DNA from: Aaosphaeria pasadenensis | Lineage: Eukaryota > Ascomycota > Dothideomycetes > Pleosporales | DNA: 64,000 bases | Direction: 5' to 3' | Assembly (NCBI GenBank): GCA_022813625.1 | Contig: JAKLMB010000041.1 | Span: 241,626-305,625 of the forward strand | Part shown: positions 48,348-58,988 of the stretch, in pieces | How the letters are laid out: every line of letters starts with the position of its first letter | Position numbering within the stretch: position 1 is the stretch's first letter | Translations under genes and position numbers: made by a program | Notes under the pieces: model-generated | The model's database searches: none | The model's input: the letters and a program-made list of their open reading frames with translations, nothing else | What the model was told of the DNA's origin: nothing

Positions 48348-48627
48348 TTGTCCAGTTTTATGCCCTAGACCGGCGGTTGCAAAGTGGAATCCACCGGTGA
48401 CACAGCAGCCTTTTTAATTCCTGGCATAAGTCCTTCAAACGGAATCCGGCCGATTTCTGATTGGGCGGCTTCTATTTCGCATGGCATTATTGTGGCGTAA
48501 TGCTGGTAGACAAGGATATTTCATCGCAGAGAGCTACGAGCATGATCTTACATGTCGTTTCGATTACATTTGGCTGTTATAATTCATGCATTGCCCGCAG
48601 TATTGGTGGTGGCCATGATTAGCAAAG

Positions 48628-49616
48628 ATGGCGCCGAGAATCGATGTCCACCATCATATTCTGCCACCACAAATTACACAGCGTAGGTGGAGAATCCACA
48701 GTCTCGAGGGAACAGATAACTAAAGGGACCGATAGTGCTTCAAGGCAATCCTGCGATTCCAAAGGGATTGAAGCTGCCCCAATGGACTGCCGAGATGAGC
48801 GCTTTGTTCATGGAGCAAAACCACATTGACGCCGCCATTTTTTCTCTTCCTGTTCCTTTGTCCGTTCTGGGCAAAGAAGGCGTAGAAGCTGCAGCATTGT
48901 GTCGAGAGGTCAATGGATACATGGCGGATCTGCGGGCGAGGGACGAGAAGCGGTTCGGATACTTCGCTGCACTTCCCTCGCTTGAGGATGTCAACGCCTG
49001 CATCCACGAGATTCGAATTGCCATGGATGAGAAAGGGGCGGACGGCGTCACCTTGTTCACAAGCTACAGGGACAAGTACCTTGGGCACCCAGATTTCGCT
49101 CCAGTGTGGGAGGAATTGCACGCGCGTGCAGCTGTTGTCTTCATACATCCCACCATGGAGGGCGCCGAGAAAGCAGTGACGGAGCCACGGTTGTTGCCTC
49201 GACCGCTGGTGGATTGGACGCATGAGACAACGAGAACGGCAGTTCATCTCGTCACTACAGGCACCTTGAACAAGTATGACGCTTGCAAGGTTATACTCTC
49301 GCATGCAGGTGGCACGTTGCCCTTTATCGCCGGCCGGGTTGCTGACCTAGCTGGGGAGATGGCGCTCATGGAGGGGCAGGGCGACTTTGTAGCGACGGCG
49401 AGATCCTTCTACATGGACCTTGCCTTGGCCGGGTATGAGGCCCAGTTGAAGCTGACGCTGGATTTTGCGGCGCCCGGTCATGTCCTGTATGGCAGTGATT
49501 TTCCTTTCGCCGGTCATGGTGTGGTTGCACACCGGCAGAAAGCTCTAGTTGACCTTATGGCCGGCGACGAGGTTGTTCGAGGGGCCAAGGTTTTGTTTCC
49601 CCGGTTCTTCAGCTGA
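48628..49616 (+). CDS. ACMSD-like amidohydrolase, probable aromatic-acid decarboxylase
   Basis: Exons 48628-48682 and 48736-49616 (53-nt intron) give 311 aa. The first exon supplies MAPRIDVHHHILPPQ with the metal-binding HxH (His8, His10). Later ligands are in VVFIHP, LSHAGG and YGSDFPF. This is the fold of 2-amino-3-carboxymuconate-semialdehyde decarboxylase and of fungal 6-methylsalicylate decarboxylases such as PatG. Beside a PKS that should make an ortho-hydroxy aromatic acid, the likely job is removal of CO2 to give a methylated phenol in the cytosol. It shares a 280-bp promoter region with the FAD oxidase. The start at 48628 was chosen because it restores the HxH motif. Confidence 0.9.
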
Positions 49617-49717
49617 ATATCAAGAATAGATTTCAATTTATCATTATTGCGGCCGTTATATTCGAGTGCATCTTTACCTACTTTTTTGTCGTTATGTATC
49701 AATTGGCGTAACTCGGT

Positions 49718-51303
49718 ATGACGGTTTTGGTTGACCAAATGGCTTTGATCACATTAACCCAGGCATTCGTTGGCATTGCCAGCGCTGCCTGCTTGTATAT
49801 GACACTGCGCGCCATCTATCGCCTCACCCTGCATCCTCTCGTGTCCTTTCCCGGGCCCAGACTGCGTGCCGTCTCCCATCTTCCACATGCTTTTTCGGGC
49901 TGGCGCGGCCGTCAGCCCTATGACGTTCGCGACCTCCATAGAGATCATGGCCCAGTCGTTCGCATCGCGCCCGACCTCCTCTCTTTCACCTCCCCAACCG
50001 CCTGGCAAGACATTTACGGCCATCAGGCGGCCAAGAATCTCGTCAAATATGGTTATTTTCGCGTTCGGGAAGATGCGCAGCCTATGCTCACCAGCTTTGG
50101 TGCAGACCACGTACGGCAGCGCACTGCGTTCTCCCATGGCTTTTCCGATCGAGCCATCAGCGAGCAGGAGCCGGCTCTCGCGCAGCACATCGAACAGTTT
50201 CTCGCACAGCTACGCAAGTCTTCCAGAGATCGCACTATCGTGGACGTTGGTACCATGCTGCGATTCTTGTCCTTCGACATTGTTGGCAAGTACGCATTGA
50301 GCACTGACTTTGGCTGTCTAGAAAACAATGCCTATCATCCATGGGTGGCCTTGCTCTTGCTGTGGTTCCGCACAGTCACATACGTACAGAATGCCCTTGC
50401 AATGGGGATACTAGCACCATTTCTTATGCTTTTTGTGCCACGGCGCATGCTGAACAGCGTCAAGGACCATCTCCGTATGAGTGCAGAAAAGGTCCAACAA
50501 CGGCTCGCAGTTGGCGATGACCCCAACATCCGCGATCTATGGACCTACATTCTCCAGAACAAGGGCGAAAAAGGATTGACAACAGGAGAAATGGAGGTCA
50601 ATGCTGCAGTTTTGCTCGTGGCAGGTACCGATCCCATTGCTGATGCAATCGCCGGTACCCTATACTTTCTTGCGATAAATCCTGCCGCGAAGAAGAAGCT
50701 ATACGACGAAATAGACGGCGTCATCACCTCGCAAGAGAACCAGATCGTAACCATGGCCTCGACAAAAAGGATGCCATACATCCATGCTTGTCTCAACGAG
50801 GGGATGCGGCTCTATCCTCCAATCCCAGGAGGCATGAGACGCCAGGTTGCGGCTGGAAAGACATCAACTGTAGCGGGATATTCACTTCCAGAAAAGGTTT
50901 GTTAGACATCATCATAATCTCAACGTTTTCGAGTGTAGCTGGTACTTACGCGAGACAACAGACGGTGGTCAGCGTCTGGCAACTCCCGACATTCACTCTT
51001 CCCCACAACTTTTCGTCCCACGACCAGTTCATCCCTGAGCGTTGGCTCCCCGCTAATCATCCCGACCGCCCTATATACACGCTCCATGATCGTCAAGAGG
51101 CTTTTCAGCCTTTCAGCGTGGGTCCGAAAAACTGTCTTGGAAAGGGCCTCTCGTATGCCGAGATGAAGCTGATTCTTGCCCAATTTCTGTGGCATTTTGA
51201 GTTTGAACTAGCAGACAATGCTTTCGACATCGAAAAACAGAAGAGTTACGTCTTTCGGGACCGGCCACCATTGAGAGTAAAGTTAGTAGAGAGATTCCTG
51301 TGA
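49718..51303 (+). CDS. Cytochrome P450 with atypical I-helix (second of pair)
   Basis: Exons 49718-50896 and 50962-51303 give 506 aa. An N-terminal anchor is followed by RLTLHPLVSFPGPRLRAVSH. ExxR lies in LNEGMRLYPP, PERWLP follows, and the haem loop FSVGPKNCLG has Cys451. The I-helix reads A302-G-T-D-P-I-A, keeping the acid but with Pro-Ile in place of the Thr pair that delivers protons. It starts 101 bp behind the decarboxylase-like gene on the same strand. It belongs to the same broad P450 group as the enzyme at 44582 and is probably a paralog. An unusual oxidation such as coupling or dehydration is possible. Confidence 0.92.
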
Positions 51304-52689
51304 TTGTACTATTTTTTTCTAGGGTTTGATGCTAGAGAGAAACCGAACGTCGGCATGCGCGAGGAGAAAGGCACACATGAAAGATCACACGTCGAGAGAA
51401 AAGGAGATACATATGAATACCAGAGACACACCTTTTGTGTTTGTTCATCGCTGAGCTCCTGCGCAAGCTGACAGGTGGGCAAACGCATAGTTTATTTTCC
51501 CCAATCTCATATCTAAGCCTTCAAGAATTGCCTGCAACGTCGATCCCACTGTCAAGGAGATTTGAATGCGAAAAATTATAGGGGAAGAGTCTTTTCTGCG
51601 AAACTATCAAAGGTCAATCCGACGGTACTGTTTGAGGCCTTTAGTAATATAGATATTAGTCGCTTAATTGGAACTCGGATTTCTCTACGAACCAAAAGTA
51701 TAACGAAGTAGATCCTTTCCAGGTATTGTTGTTTTCCCCACCTTTGAATAATGAACTAGCTTGCTGTAGGCTCTGCCAATTTCGTACTTACGGGTCCTGT
51801 GACAAGAGATGATTAACATCAACTCTCGCAAAAGTCGGCAGGGTTGAACTCTATGGAATCGGGGAATGAAGCAAAGGCAGTAGAGGTGTTAGGACTGTAA
51901 AACAGGAGCGATGGGGTCAGGCATACCAACGAAGTGTAAACTGGATATAATCAAAATCATTTTCCAAGATTGCTTCCACAAAGTTCGCAAAACACAGCGA
52001 CTTTACTTGTTCCCGTTGATCCATGACTGGACGCTCCGGTTGTACAAGCCGTGAACGAATTGGATCGGATGTTGCAGGCTTGTTTTTATCTACTTGGAGT
52101 TGATTGCAATTATTACATCGCTGAAGTAGGCGAACGCAGGGCCACAAGGAATTCTTCTATCCCGGGGCCATCAATCAGCTTTGATCAATAATGATAAACA
52201 TCAGACGCAGCGATAACCCAGCTTGGTCCTGGCACTGTAGTACTAACTACTGCATACCTACCAAGGTAGGTCTAGCACCGAGTTTGGATCCCGAGTATGT
52301 GTCGCCTCATACATTGACGTTCGTTCTAGACTGTAACCAAATTTTCTAGCTGCACTCTTTTACAGTTGAAGAGGGGAACATATATTATAAGTCGTGTATT
52401 CTTATAAGCTGTAAATTTGTTTTCTCGACAATAGGATCAAGTAAAAGTAGACTGTTGACATTGAGTATTCCCTTTAATTGCAGTAGAGTCCTCGCCTAAT
52501 TTAGGGTACCTATCTAATTCCAGTGACATGATAAGGATCACGTGCTCCATCCCGGCATTGTAGAACCGTGAAATCGCCGACCTGCTCATTCACCACTCCC
52601 TTCCGCTCCTCATCTACAACGCTTTTGACAAAATCATTCGGCGCATTTTTTGCTTTTTTTTTTGACAAGACGCTATCTCATGTCTGCTT
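51304..52689. other. Intergenic, right edge of polyketide cluster
   Basis: About 1.4 kb. A 76-aa minus-strand ORF at 51917-52147 looks partly protein-like (ANFVEAILENDFDYIQF), but no family or flanking exon is visible. A T-rich tract at about 52648-52664 probably belongs to the promoter of the next gene. Confidence 0.5.
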
Positions 52690-54522
52690 GTGCAGCTTTG
52701 CTGGGTCATCATGCCATCGGCTATGATGGGACCTGACGTTCAGCAACGCATTGCTGTAGAGGCAGTGGACATACAGACATATCCAAACAATGCGTGGACA
52801 CGATCAACCAATTCCGACGATTCCGACCTCACCCATCCCCACGATGCATCGCCGTCGGGCTATGCAGAAACCCCTCTCCCGCCTTCCATCCTCAAATTGC
52901 CGAAAGAAATTCTGTCACAGATCAACGCGAGCTTCGCCGGCACGCCTCTGCCCGCCTCTTTGTCCAACCCCCCGATAATTCATACGCCACTATTAGGTAC
53001 AAAGATACGATGGGAGGGTAGTTGGTATGATGGATGGGAGCCCAAATGGGGTCCTATACAACCCGACGAGGACAAGATCCGCATGGTTGCGAAACCCTTT
53101 CTGCGTTTCTGTGGTATCGACCCATCCAACTTCTCCGTCCTCCCATTCCACCAAGGCATGTGGAACAAACTCTACCTCATCAAGTCAACGGACAAGTCGA
53201 CGCATGTCACCACAGAGCGCATCTTCCGGATTCCACTCCCCGTCAACCCGTGGTTCAAGATCCAGAGCGAGGTGGCCACGATGGAATATATTCGTTTGAA
53301 GACGTCCATACCAGTGCCAAAGGTGTACATCTTTGAGTCGTCGATGGAGAACGATCTTGGCTTCGAGTGGATGATAATGGAGAAGATTGATGGCCAAACC
53401 TTCGCCGTCGCAGAGAATTCCATGAGCCAAGTGGCAAAGGAGCGTCTCAATACGACCATCGCCGATTGGGTCCACGAACTCGCCATGTTACAATTTGACG
53501 TCATTGGCAGTCTCTATCGGGAGTGGGATCCTACCAAGGACAACTATCTCGAGTTCCGCTTAGGCCCCGTGACGTCCGATTACTTCCTCGGCCCATGGAG
53601 GACGGAAAGACCTGTCTTCAAAGGTCCCTTTAGAAATGAAGCCGAGCTCTATCGTGCAGTAGTCATGCTCAATTTGCAAGACATTCTTAATCCGAAGCAG
53701 CTTGATCGTGCTAAGCGTGCCTGGGCGAACGAGGACGGCTACGAGTACGTTTCCTCAGACCAAGCTATGGGGATTGAGGATGATTGCGACTCAGATTCAT
53801 CAGGCAAAACTCCGACCACTGAATCATACTCCACCGTATACTCCGATGAACAATCTTTTCAACCTTGCGGCGTACAACAAGCATGCTTTACACTGTTTGA
53901 CGTCCTTCCGCTTGTTGAAAGAAGACTGGAGAAGTCGCCGCGCAAATACATCTTGCACCATTTCGACATATCAAAACAAAACGTCCTGTTGAATGACGAC
54001 AGAGACGCAATCGCTCTGCTGGATTGGGAGAACATTGCCACAAAGTCGCTGTCCCAAGTAGATCCCTGGCCGTCCATCATCGACTCTACTAGGTACGACT
54101 TACCGGAGCCGTGGCAGGAGAGCACACCGAAACCCAGCTGGCGTCTTAAGGCCGAAAAGAATTACACTACCCGTCTGACTGCAGATATTTTCATGTCGCG
54201 ACTCAAGAAACTCCAATCGCCGTGGCCACAGATCGATACAACGGGCGCGGAGGAGAACTGTGTAGACATGTTCGAGGAGGATCTCGCAGAGCTAGGGGCT
54301 GTGGCTGAGAGATTATACGCTTCGTGGGGTGAGACGGAGATCTGTGGCAGAATTAGGGAGAAGTGCGGTGACGCCTTCCTACCTCTTGCGGTCCAAGCCC
54401 CCAGAGTGACAGTAAGGGAGGATCATCAGACGAGTCCGCGACATTATTCCTCATTCCGCCATATTATATCCAATCGCTTGAAGTTTATAATTCATCGGAA
54501 GGGCGATGTGCGGAAACAGTAG
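52690..54522 (+). CDS. Aminoglycoside-phosphotransferase-like (APH/choline kinase fold) protein
   Basis: A single-exon 610-aa protein. After a Pro/Ser-rich N-terminus, the kinase-like fold begins near residue 130. The Brenner-type catalytic motif is H424-F-D426-ISKQ-N431, and the metal-binding motif is LLD445-W-E. RIFRIPLPVNPW and SIPVPKVYIFES mark the N-lobe. Fungal genomes hold large families of these phosphotransferases and few have known substrates. Catalytic residues are intact. An acidic Ser-rich insert (about 350-385) lies before the catalytic loop. No link to the polyketide cluster is shown. Met at residue 8 (52711) is an alternative start. Confidence 0.85.
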   Translation: MQLCWVIMPSAMMGPDVQQRIAVEAVDIQTYPNNAWTRSTNSDDSDLTHPHDASPSGYAETPLPPSILKLPKEILSQINASFAGTPLPASLSNPPIIHTPLLGTKIRWEGSWYDGWEPKWGPIQPDEDKIRMVAKPFLRFCGIDPSNFSVLPFHQGMWNKLYLIKSTDKSTHVTTERIFRIPLPVNPWFKIQSEVATMEYIRLKTSIPVPKVYIFESSMENDLGFEWMIMEKIDGQTFAVAENSMSQVAKERLNTTIADWVHELAMLQFDVIGSLYREWDPTKDNYLEFRLGPVTSDYFLGPWRTERPVFKGPFRNEAELYRAVVMLNLQDILNPKQLDRAKRAWANEDGYEYVSSDQAMGIEDDCDSDSSGKTPTTESYSTVYSDEQSFQPCGVQQACFTLFDVLPLVERRLEKSPRKYILHHFDISKQNVLLNDDRDAIALLDWENIATKSLSQVDPWPSIIDSTRYDLPEPWQESTPKPSWRLKAEKNYTTRLTADIFMSRLKKLQSPWPQIDTTGAEENCVDMFEEDLAELGAVAERLYASWGETEICGRIREKCGDAFLPLAVQAPRVTVREDHQTSPRHYSSFRHIISNRLKFIIHRKGDVRKQ

Positions 54523-55191
54523 CGGCCATGACAGTGAGGAGGCCGTCAAGAATGCCAGAGACACTCGGCCCGTGTTGCCGCTGTAGGTTGTGTTTCGAGA
54601 AAGCGCATTTCGATCGCCATGTTCTCAATGAGAGGAAATTTCTGGAGTCTCGAAGATAGCAAGATTTCTAGTCTAGCCGTTATTTGTCACGTCGTTTTAC
54701 TAAGGTACATCTGTGCAGCGTTTTTCTTTTCCACTTGCAGAAGTTAGGACGGGAATTGTTCCATGGTGGTTAATTCCATTCACCTGCACTCTCAACTACT
54801 GCTCTAGATCTGATTATAGTCTGCTTACTCTCTTGCATCTGGTTGTATTTCGTAAATTTCCCTGATAGTTAGAGGGACTTCATCTTACTATATATGCAGA
54901 TGATCTTGTAGCTACTTACTTTTTATCCTTGTATACCCTTGCTGTAATATTAAGCGTCTCGGACACTTTTCGAATTATCTCTTAGCATACATATGGCAAA
55001 TGTAATGTCTGTCTGGTTGGAAAGAAATTATCGCGAATAGTTCGACGCATATGTTTATTTAGGTTGAGAGAATGTATTCTACGGACATGCACACATAGTA
55101 TTCTTGTATATCCTAGGGAACAAGTACTTATTAAAACAAAGCTTCTATTAGGAGAATAAACTATTATTCCCGGCTGAAAGAAAAGAGAAGG
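54523..55191. other. Intergenic between convergent genes
   Basis: About 670 bp, AT-rich, with no gene visible. Confidence 0.6.
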
Positions 55192-55779
55192 CTATGCTAC
55201 CCTTTTTTTCTTCATATCATGAAACCGTTTATAGGCTTCGCTTGTTGCAGTATTACTCCATATCTTTGCCATCAATTCGTCAACGTCTTTCTTCTTACTC
55301 TGCATCTCAGCCTCCTCGTCATAACCAACCTCGCTTGTATCTAGATTTATCCATGTATTGTCTGCGCGGATGATGACAGTCATCGTCTTTGGTTTACTTG
55401 TTCCCGGAGTTTGTTTGTCATTCTGCGCCGCTGATGACCAACATGCATCGAGGAAGACAGTTGGTGAAGGCGTAGCGTAGTACGAATATGATTTGGGTTT
55501 GCCCGAAACCGATCTGCTCTTGGACTCGCGGTTCGATTGCATCTGGATGCAGTAATAATGTCCATCGTCCCTCGTACTTTTCGTCTGCATGTCGAAACGA
55601 AAGGAGTCGTAGCCGGTCATATCCTCAAACTCATCGATTCGCTTGCCATTCTGCTCCTTCATCCAAACTCGCTGCTGGATATGCTCCGGACTCAATAAGG
55701 CAAGGTATGCTTGCGCTTGATAAGGACGTGTTTTTACCACCTTTTCCTCCTCTCCCTTCCAGATGTAGGTGTCTTTCAT
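55192..55779 (-). CDS. Hypothetical protein, unrecognised
   Basis: A 195-aa single ORF (MKDTYIWKGEEEKVV...). It has no signal peptide or membrane helix. A central stretch (SFRFDMQTKSTRDDGHYYC...SYSYYATPSPTVFLDACW) looks like alternating beta strands, and the C-terminus (EEAEMQSKKKDVDELMAKIW) is helical and charged. I do not recognise the family. An extra upstream exon is possible, but no splice choice joined in phase. Coding-like composition and length support a real gene only moderately. Confidence 0.5.
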   Translation of the reverse strand: MKDTYIWKGEEEKVVKTRPYQAQAYLALLSPEHIQQRVWMKEQNGKRIDEFEDMTGYDSFRFDMQTKSTRDDGHYYCIQMQSNRESKSRSVSGKPKSYSYYATPSPTVFLDACWSSAAQNDKQTPGTSKPKTMTVIIRADNTWINLDTSEVGYDEEAEMQSKKKDVDELMAKIWSNTATSEAYKRFHDMKKKRVA

Positions 55780-57304
55780 AGTGTCTGCGGCGTAAAAATG
55801 GGTTTCCTGGGCAATTTGGTTGGGAAGAGTGCCATACCTTAGATGTTGACACCGAGGTGCTGTCGAAACAAAACTTTGAACCTAGAATAACTGCGTTCAA
55901 AACTGCAGTCCTCCTGTCTGACCAGATGTAAAGGTAGAGGATGTTGCAAGAGCACACAACTACGATGTAATCTATAGGAAACGCATCAGGCTGAGACAGA
56001 AACAGCCGTAACACTAATGCGCGTATCCGAAGCTGCAGGGTTTTTTTTGAATTTGGTGTTCTGTCGGCCAGACAGAATGCTCCACGTAGCTCCTGCATCT
56101 TGTCCTTATCTTCAGCCTTGTCTGGATACTGTTGCGTGCAGACGCCTTTTAGTGGGGAGCATCACAGACATGACTTTCAATCGGTGGATAGATAGAACAG
56201 GTGGATATTTGCCTCTGTCGATAGCCCTCTAGGGGTAGGTGGATGATGCCACGATCCCACTCGGCTGTCCCGATCGATCTGTCTATGCACTACCTCGTGC
56301 TTTTCCCCCTACACGTGTTCTGCCAATAGACTCACCTACCTCACAATACCACAGCAATCTATCTAAGTCTTCATGAAAGGATAGCATAGCTTATGCTAAC
56401 TGTGACTGATGTTTAAATACCTTCAATCTTCCCTATTCCTCCGACAATAGCATTTCTACATTCTCCTTTGCTCTATACTCTTCTTGGGTCTGGCACAGTC
56501 TGTTCGTCTAACACTAGGCCATGTCTAGAGATATACTATATGATGGGGAGCAGGGCCTTGCAAAGTGCTTCAATGTAATGATTGAGGTCTGCTGATTGGG
56601 TTTAACGAATAACTGGAAGAGGCTTGAGGAATTACAAGGGAAGACGATGGACAAATGATTATCAACGGCGTGTATTGTTCGTTAACAACTTAGGTCAAAT
56701 ACGAGACTCTATAAGGGTCTCTCAAGGTTCTCTACATACTCAAGATGTGGACAAGTTGATGTTCATAATTTTGGATTCAACGCTTCATGCTAATGTTTTT
56801 CAAGTTAAATTGCGAACATAATATTGGTATCACGTAATCCCAACTAACTTCCAAGCTACGGGTTGTGTTACTTCTCGCAACCGCCTTGAAATTCTCTTTC
56901 AACCTCTTCTTTTACAATTATTTGTCTTAGATATTCGACATAGATGTAGATTGTAAAACCAGCTTTCTCATTATTCAAATTCACTTTACAAAAACGAAAC
57001 TTTCCCCAATTTCAATAGATTGTGCCTACTTCTACTCTAAAATAACAATCCAAACCCTGTTCTAAATCCCTATTTTAACCTAACCCAAGTGTGGTAGACC
57101 TGTAGTTCTTGTTGAGCCCTCCCCCTCGTATAAGACAATACCCTTATACTGGGGGTCACTGATAAGCTTCCATTTTTCTCAAGCAAGATATCCTTGCTAT
57201 AACAACAATTTGCTTCAACGATCGAATTGGCCCTGTTGTTATAACGAGACTGCCATGTACAGAGTTCTTAGGGCAGATTTCACCATAACACCCCAGCGAA
57301 CTCC
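55780..57304. other. Intergenic, no supported gene
   Basis: About 1.5 kb, AT-rich to the right. Short ORFs only. No motif recognised. Confidence 0.55.
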
Positions 57305-58036
57305 TCAATAACGACGACCATCCTTCTTAGGCTTGGAAGCCGGCCTGACCTTCTTACGTAGGAGCTTTGGAAAGTCGCAAACTCCAAGACGAGCTCGTTT
57401 GCATACACCATAGGCGCCAGAAGCATTCTTAGAGCCTGGCCCGTAGCCGGGTGACCAAGTGAACTGGCCGCTGGCGTTTTCATATGCCATAACTTGGGAT
57501 GCACTGGTAGCACCATAGACCATGTGTTTGATGGCCGTAATTCTGCGGGTCTGGAGTCCGTGATGGAGTCTGGGGATTTCAAACTGCGTAAAAAAGGACT
57601 TTGCTCCTTCTGTCTGCCATTCGATAGCCCCGAAGACCAGGACCTCTCCGGTTGCGACCGAGGCCATGGCTGCGGAAGATGCCTCGGCATCGTCAATATC
57701 CTTGGTTTCGTCGAAAGCTTTGTACCATGGGTGATTGAAGTCGGGCGCATTGAACATAGTATCGTAGGAGGCATAGCCACGGTTTCTTGCTAGAAAGTTT
57801 TTGACTTGGTCTTCTGACTGACCGCTGTAGAAGATGTAGCCATTGGGGATCGGGAAGTATTTGATGAGATATTTTTGATACCTCGATTCAGATATGGAAG
57901 TTTGTCGTGCAACGAGGGTCTTGTCAACGTGGTCAACAGGCAGAGGGGTGGCAGTTGCAATGTTTAAAAGAGAGAAAAAAAGGAGGAAGATTGCAGTCAG
58001 GCTTGACCAGCCAAAACGGGAAGGAGTCGCCATCAT
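57305..58036 (-). CDS. Small secreted protein with propeptide-like site
   Basis: A 243-aa single-exon protein. The N-terminal signal peptide (SSLTAIFLLFFSLLNIATA) ends near residue 30, and LVAR at about 40-43 could be a propeptide cleavage site. The mature part has NGYIFYSGQSEDQVKNFLAR, an Ala-rich helix (DAEASSAAMASVATGEVLVFG) and a basic C-terminus (KKVRPASKPKKDGRR). I recall similar uncharacterised secreted proteins in ascomycetes, but cannot name a family with confidence. It has few cysteines, unlike typical effectors. Subtelomeric location would fit a fast-evolving secreted protein. Function unknown. Confidence 0.7.
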   Translation of the reverse strand: MMATPSRFGWSSLTAIFLLFFSLLNIATATPLPVDHVDKTLVARQTSISESRYQKYLIKYFPIPNGYIFYSGQSEDQVKNFLARNRGYASYDTMFNAPDFNHPWYKAFDETKDIDDAEASSAAMASVATGEVLVFGAIEWQTEGAKSFFTQFEIPRLHHGLQTRRITAIKHMVYGATSASQVMAYENASGQFTWSPGYGPGSKNASGAYGVCKRARLGVCDFPKLLRKKVRPASKPKKDGRRY

Positions 58037-58147
58037 CTTGGTTCGCGTGCGCCAAATGAAAGCAGGAGAATCCTTTATGCTTGCGTGTTCTTACAAGCGG
58101 CTGTGTATAGGTAGAACGGTAGGGGGATAGAGTGGGCGAAACAGAGT

Positions 58148-58193
58148 AGTTGAAAGTGAGTGACTGAAAGAGAGTGATTGAAAGAGAGTGGTC
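58148..58193. repeat. Short GA-rich tandem repeat
   Basis: About three copies of a 14-16 bp unit resembling TGAAAGAGAGTGAT lie just upstream of the secreted-protein gene, in its probable promoter. Confidence 0.7.
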
Positions 58194-58435
58194 GAAAACA
58201 AATGTTCGAAAGCGAATGTCCCACGGCTGTGGTATAGTAAAGATCGTAATAGTTGGCTGGATAGTGTGGGTTGAGAAGAACATAACTGAGGACTTTGGCT
58301 TCTCTTTATATGTGTAAAGAGTATTCATGGAGGTAACGATTAATGGGTCGTAGGAAATCCGCAATCCTGCGCAATCGAGCTTAGCAGACCTCATTCATGA
58401 GAGACTATGCGGTAAGAATTAGTGTGTCGCGGAAC

Positions 58436-58795
58436 TCCTGTGTCACGATCAATGATCAACGGGTTGGACTTTGGCTGAGGATGTAAAAATTAGTGGTTTT
58501 CTGTAGTCCTGCATCGCGATCAACAATCAACAATGAACGGGTTGGAATCCGGCCGAAAAGCTAACAATTATCTTGCGGAAGTCCTGTGTCACGAGCAACG
58601 ATCAGTGGGCCGAACTCTGGCTGAAGAGGTAAAAATTAATGGTTTCCCGTAGTCCTGTGTTGCGATCAACAATCCACGGGTTGGACTCCGGTTGAAAAGG
58701 TCACAATTATCTCGCGGAGGTCCTGTGTCGGGATCAACGATCAACGATCAACGGGCCGGACTCCGTCTGAAGAGACGAGAATTGGTGATCTCTAG
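58436..58795. repeat. Degenerate minisatellite, ~70-bp unit x5
   Basis: TCCTG-initiated units start at 58436, 58507, 58582, 58653 and 58721 (periods 71, 75, 71 and 68 bp). Each carries TCCTGTGTC-CGATCAAC, then ACGGGTTGGACTCCGG, then TGAAGAGGTAAAAATTA. A more diverged copy begins near 58335. Within units, CAACGATCAACGATCAACG shows a nested 7-bp repeat. No coding potential is seen. This kind of array is common in subtelomeres. Confidence 0.85.
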
Positions 58796-58923
58796 GGGTT
58801 TAGAAGGTCCGTGAACTTAACTCCCAAAAGGGCAGCCCCACCCTTACATATATAGTAATGGAGAAGTGGTACCCTTGTTGGGGTCGAAACCTTCATGTCT
58901 GACACACCAGTACTGCAATCATT

Positions 58924-58964
58924 ATCATCATCACCACCACCACCACCACCACCACCACCACCAC
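58924..58964. repeat. ATC/ACC trinucleotide microsatellite
   Basis: A run of ATC triplets followed by about ten ACC triplets lies about 25-65 bp before the ankyrin-protein start. If translated it would give a His tract, but I place it in the 5' leader. Confidence 0.9.
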
Positions 58965-58988
58965 TGCTGCTATCACCACCACTATAAC

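Noticed and set aside
51917..52147. 76-aa minus-strand ORF
   Set aside because: Partly protein-like, but with no family, no flanking exon and no clear start context.
55780..56098. Upstream exon for the hypothetical protein at 55192-55779
   Set aside because: A donor and acceptor exist, but no phase joins them without a stop.
58866..58988. Upstream extension of the ankyrin protein with a run of about 13 His residues
   Set aside because: The tract is an ACC microsatellite, and MTMPQLTMADL at 58989 is a better start.
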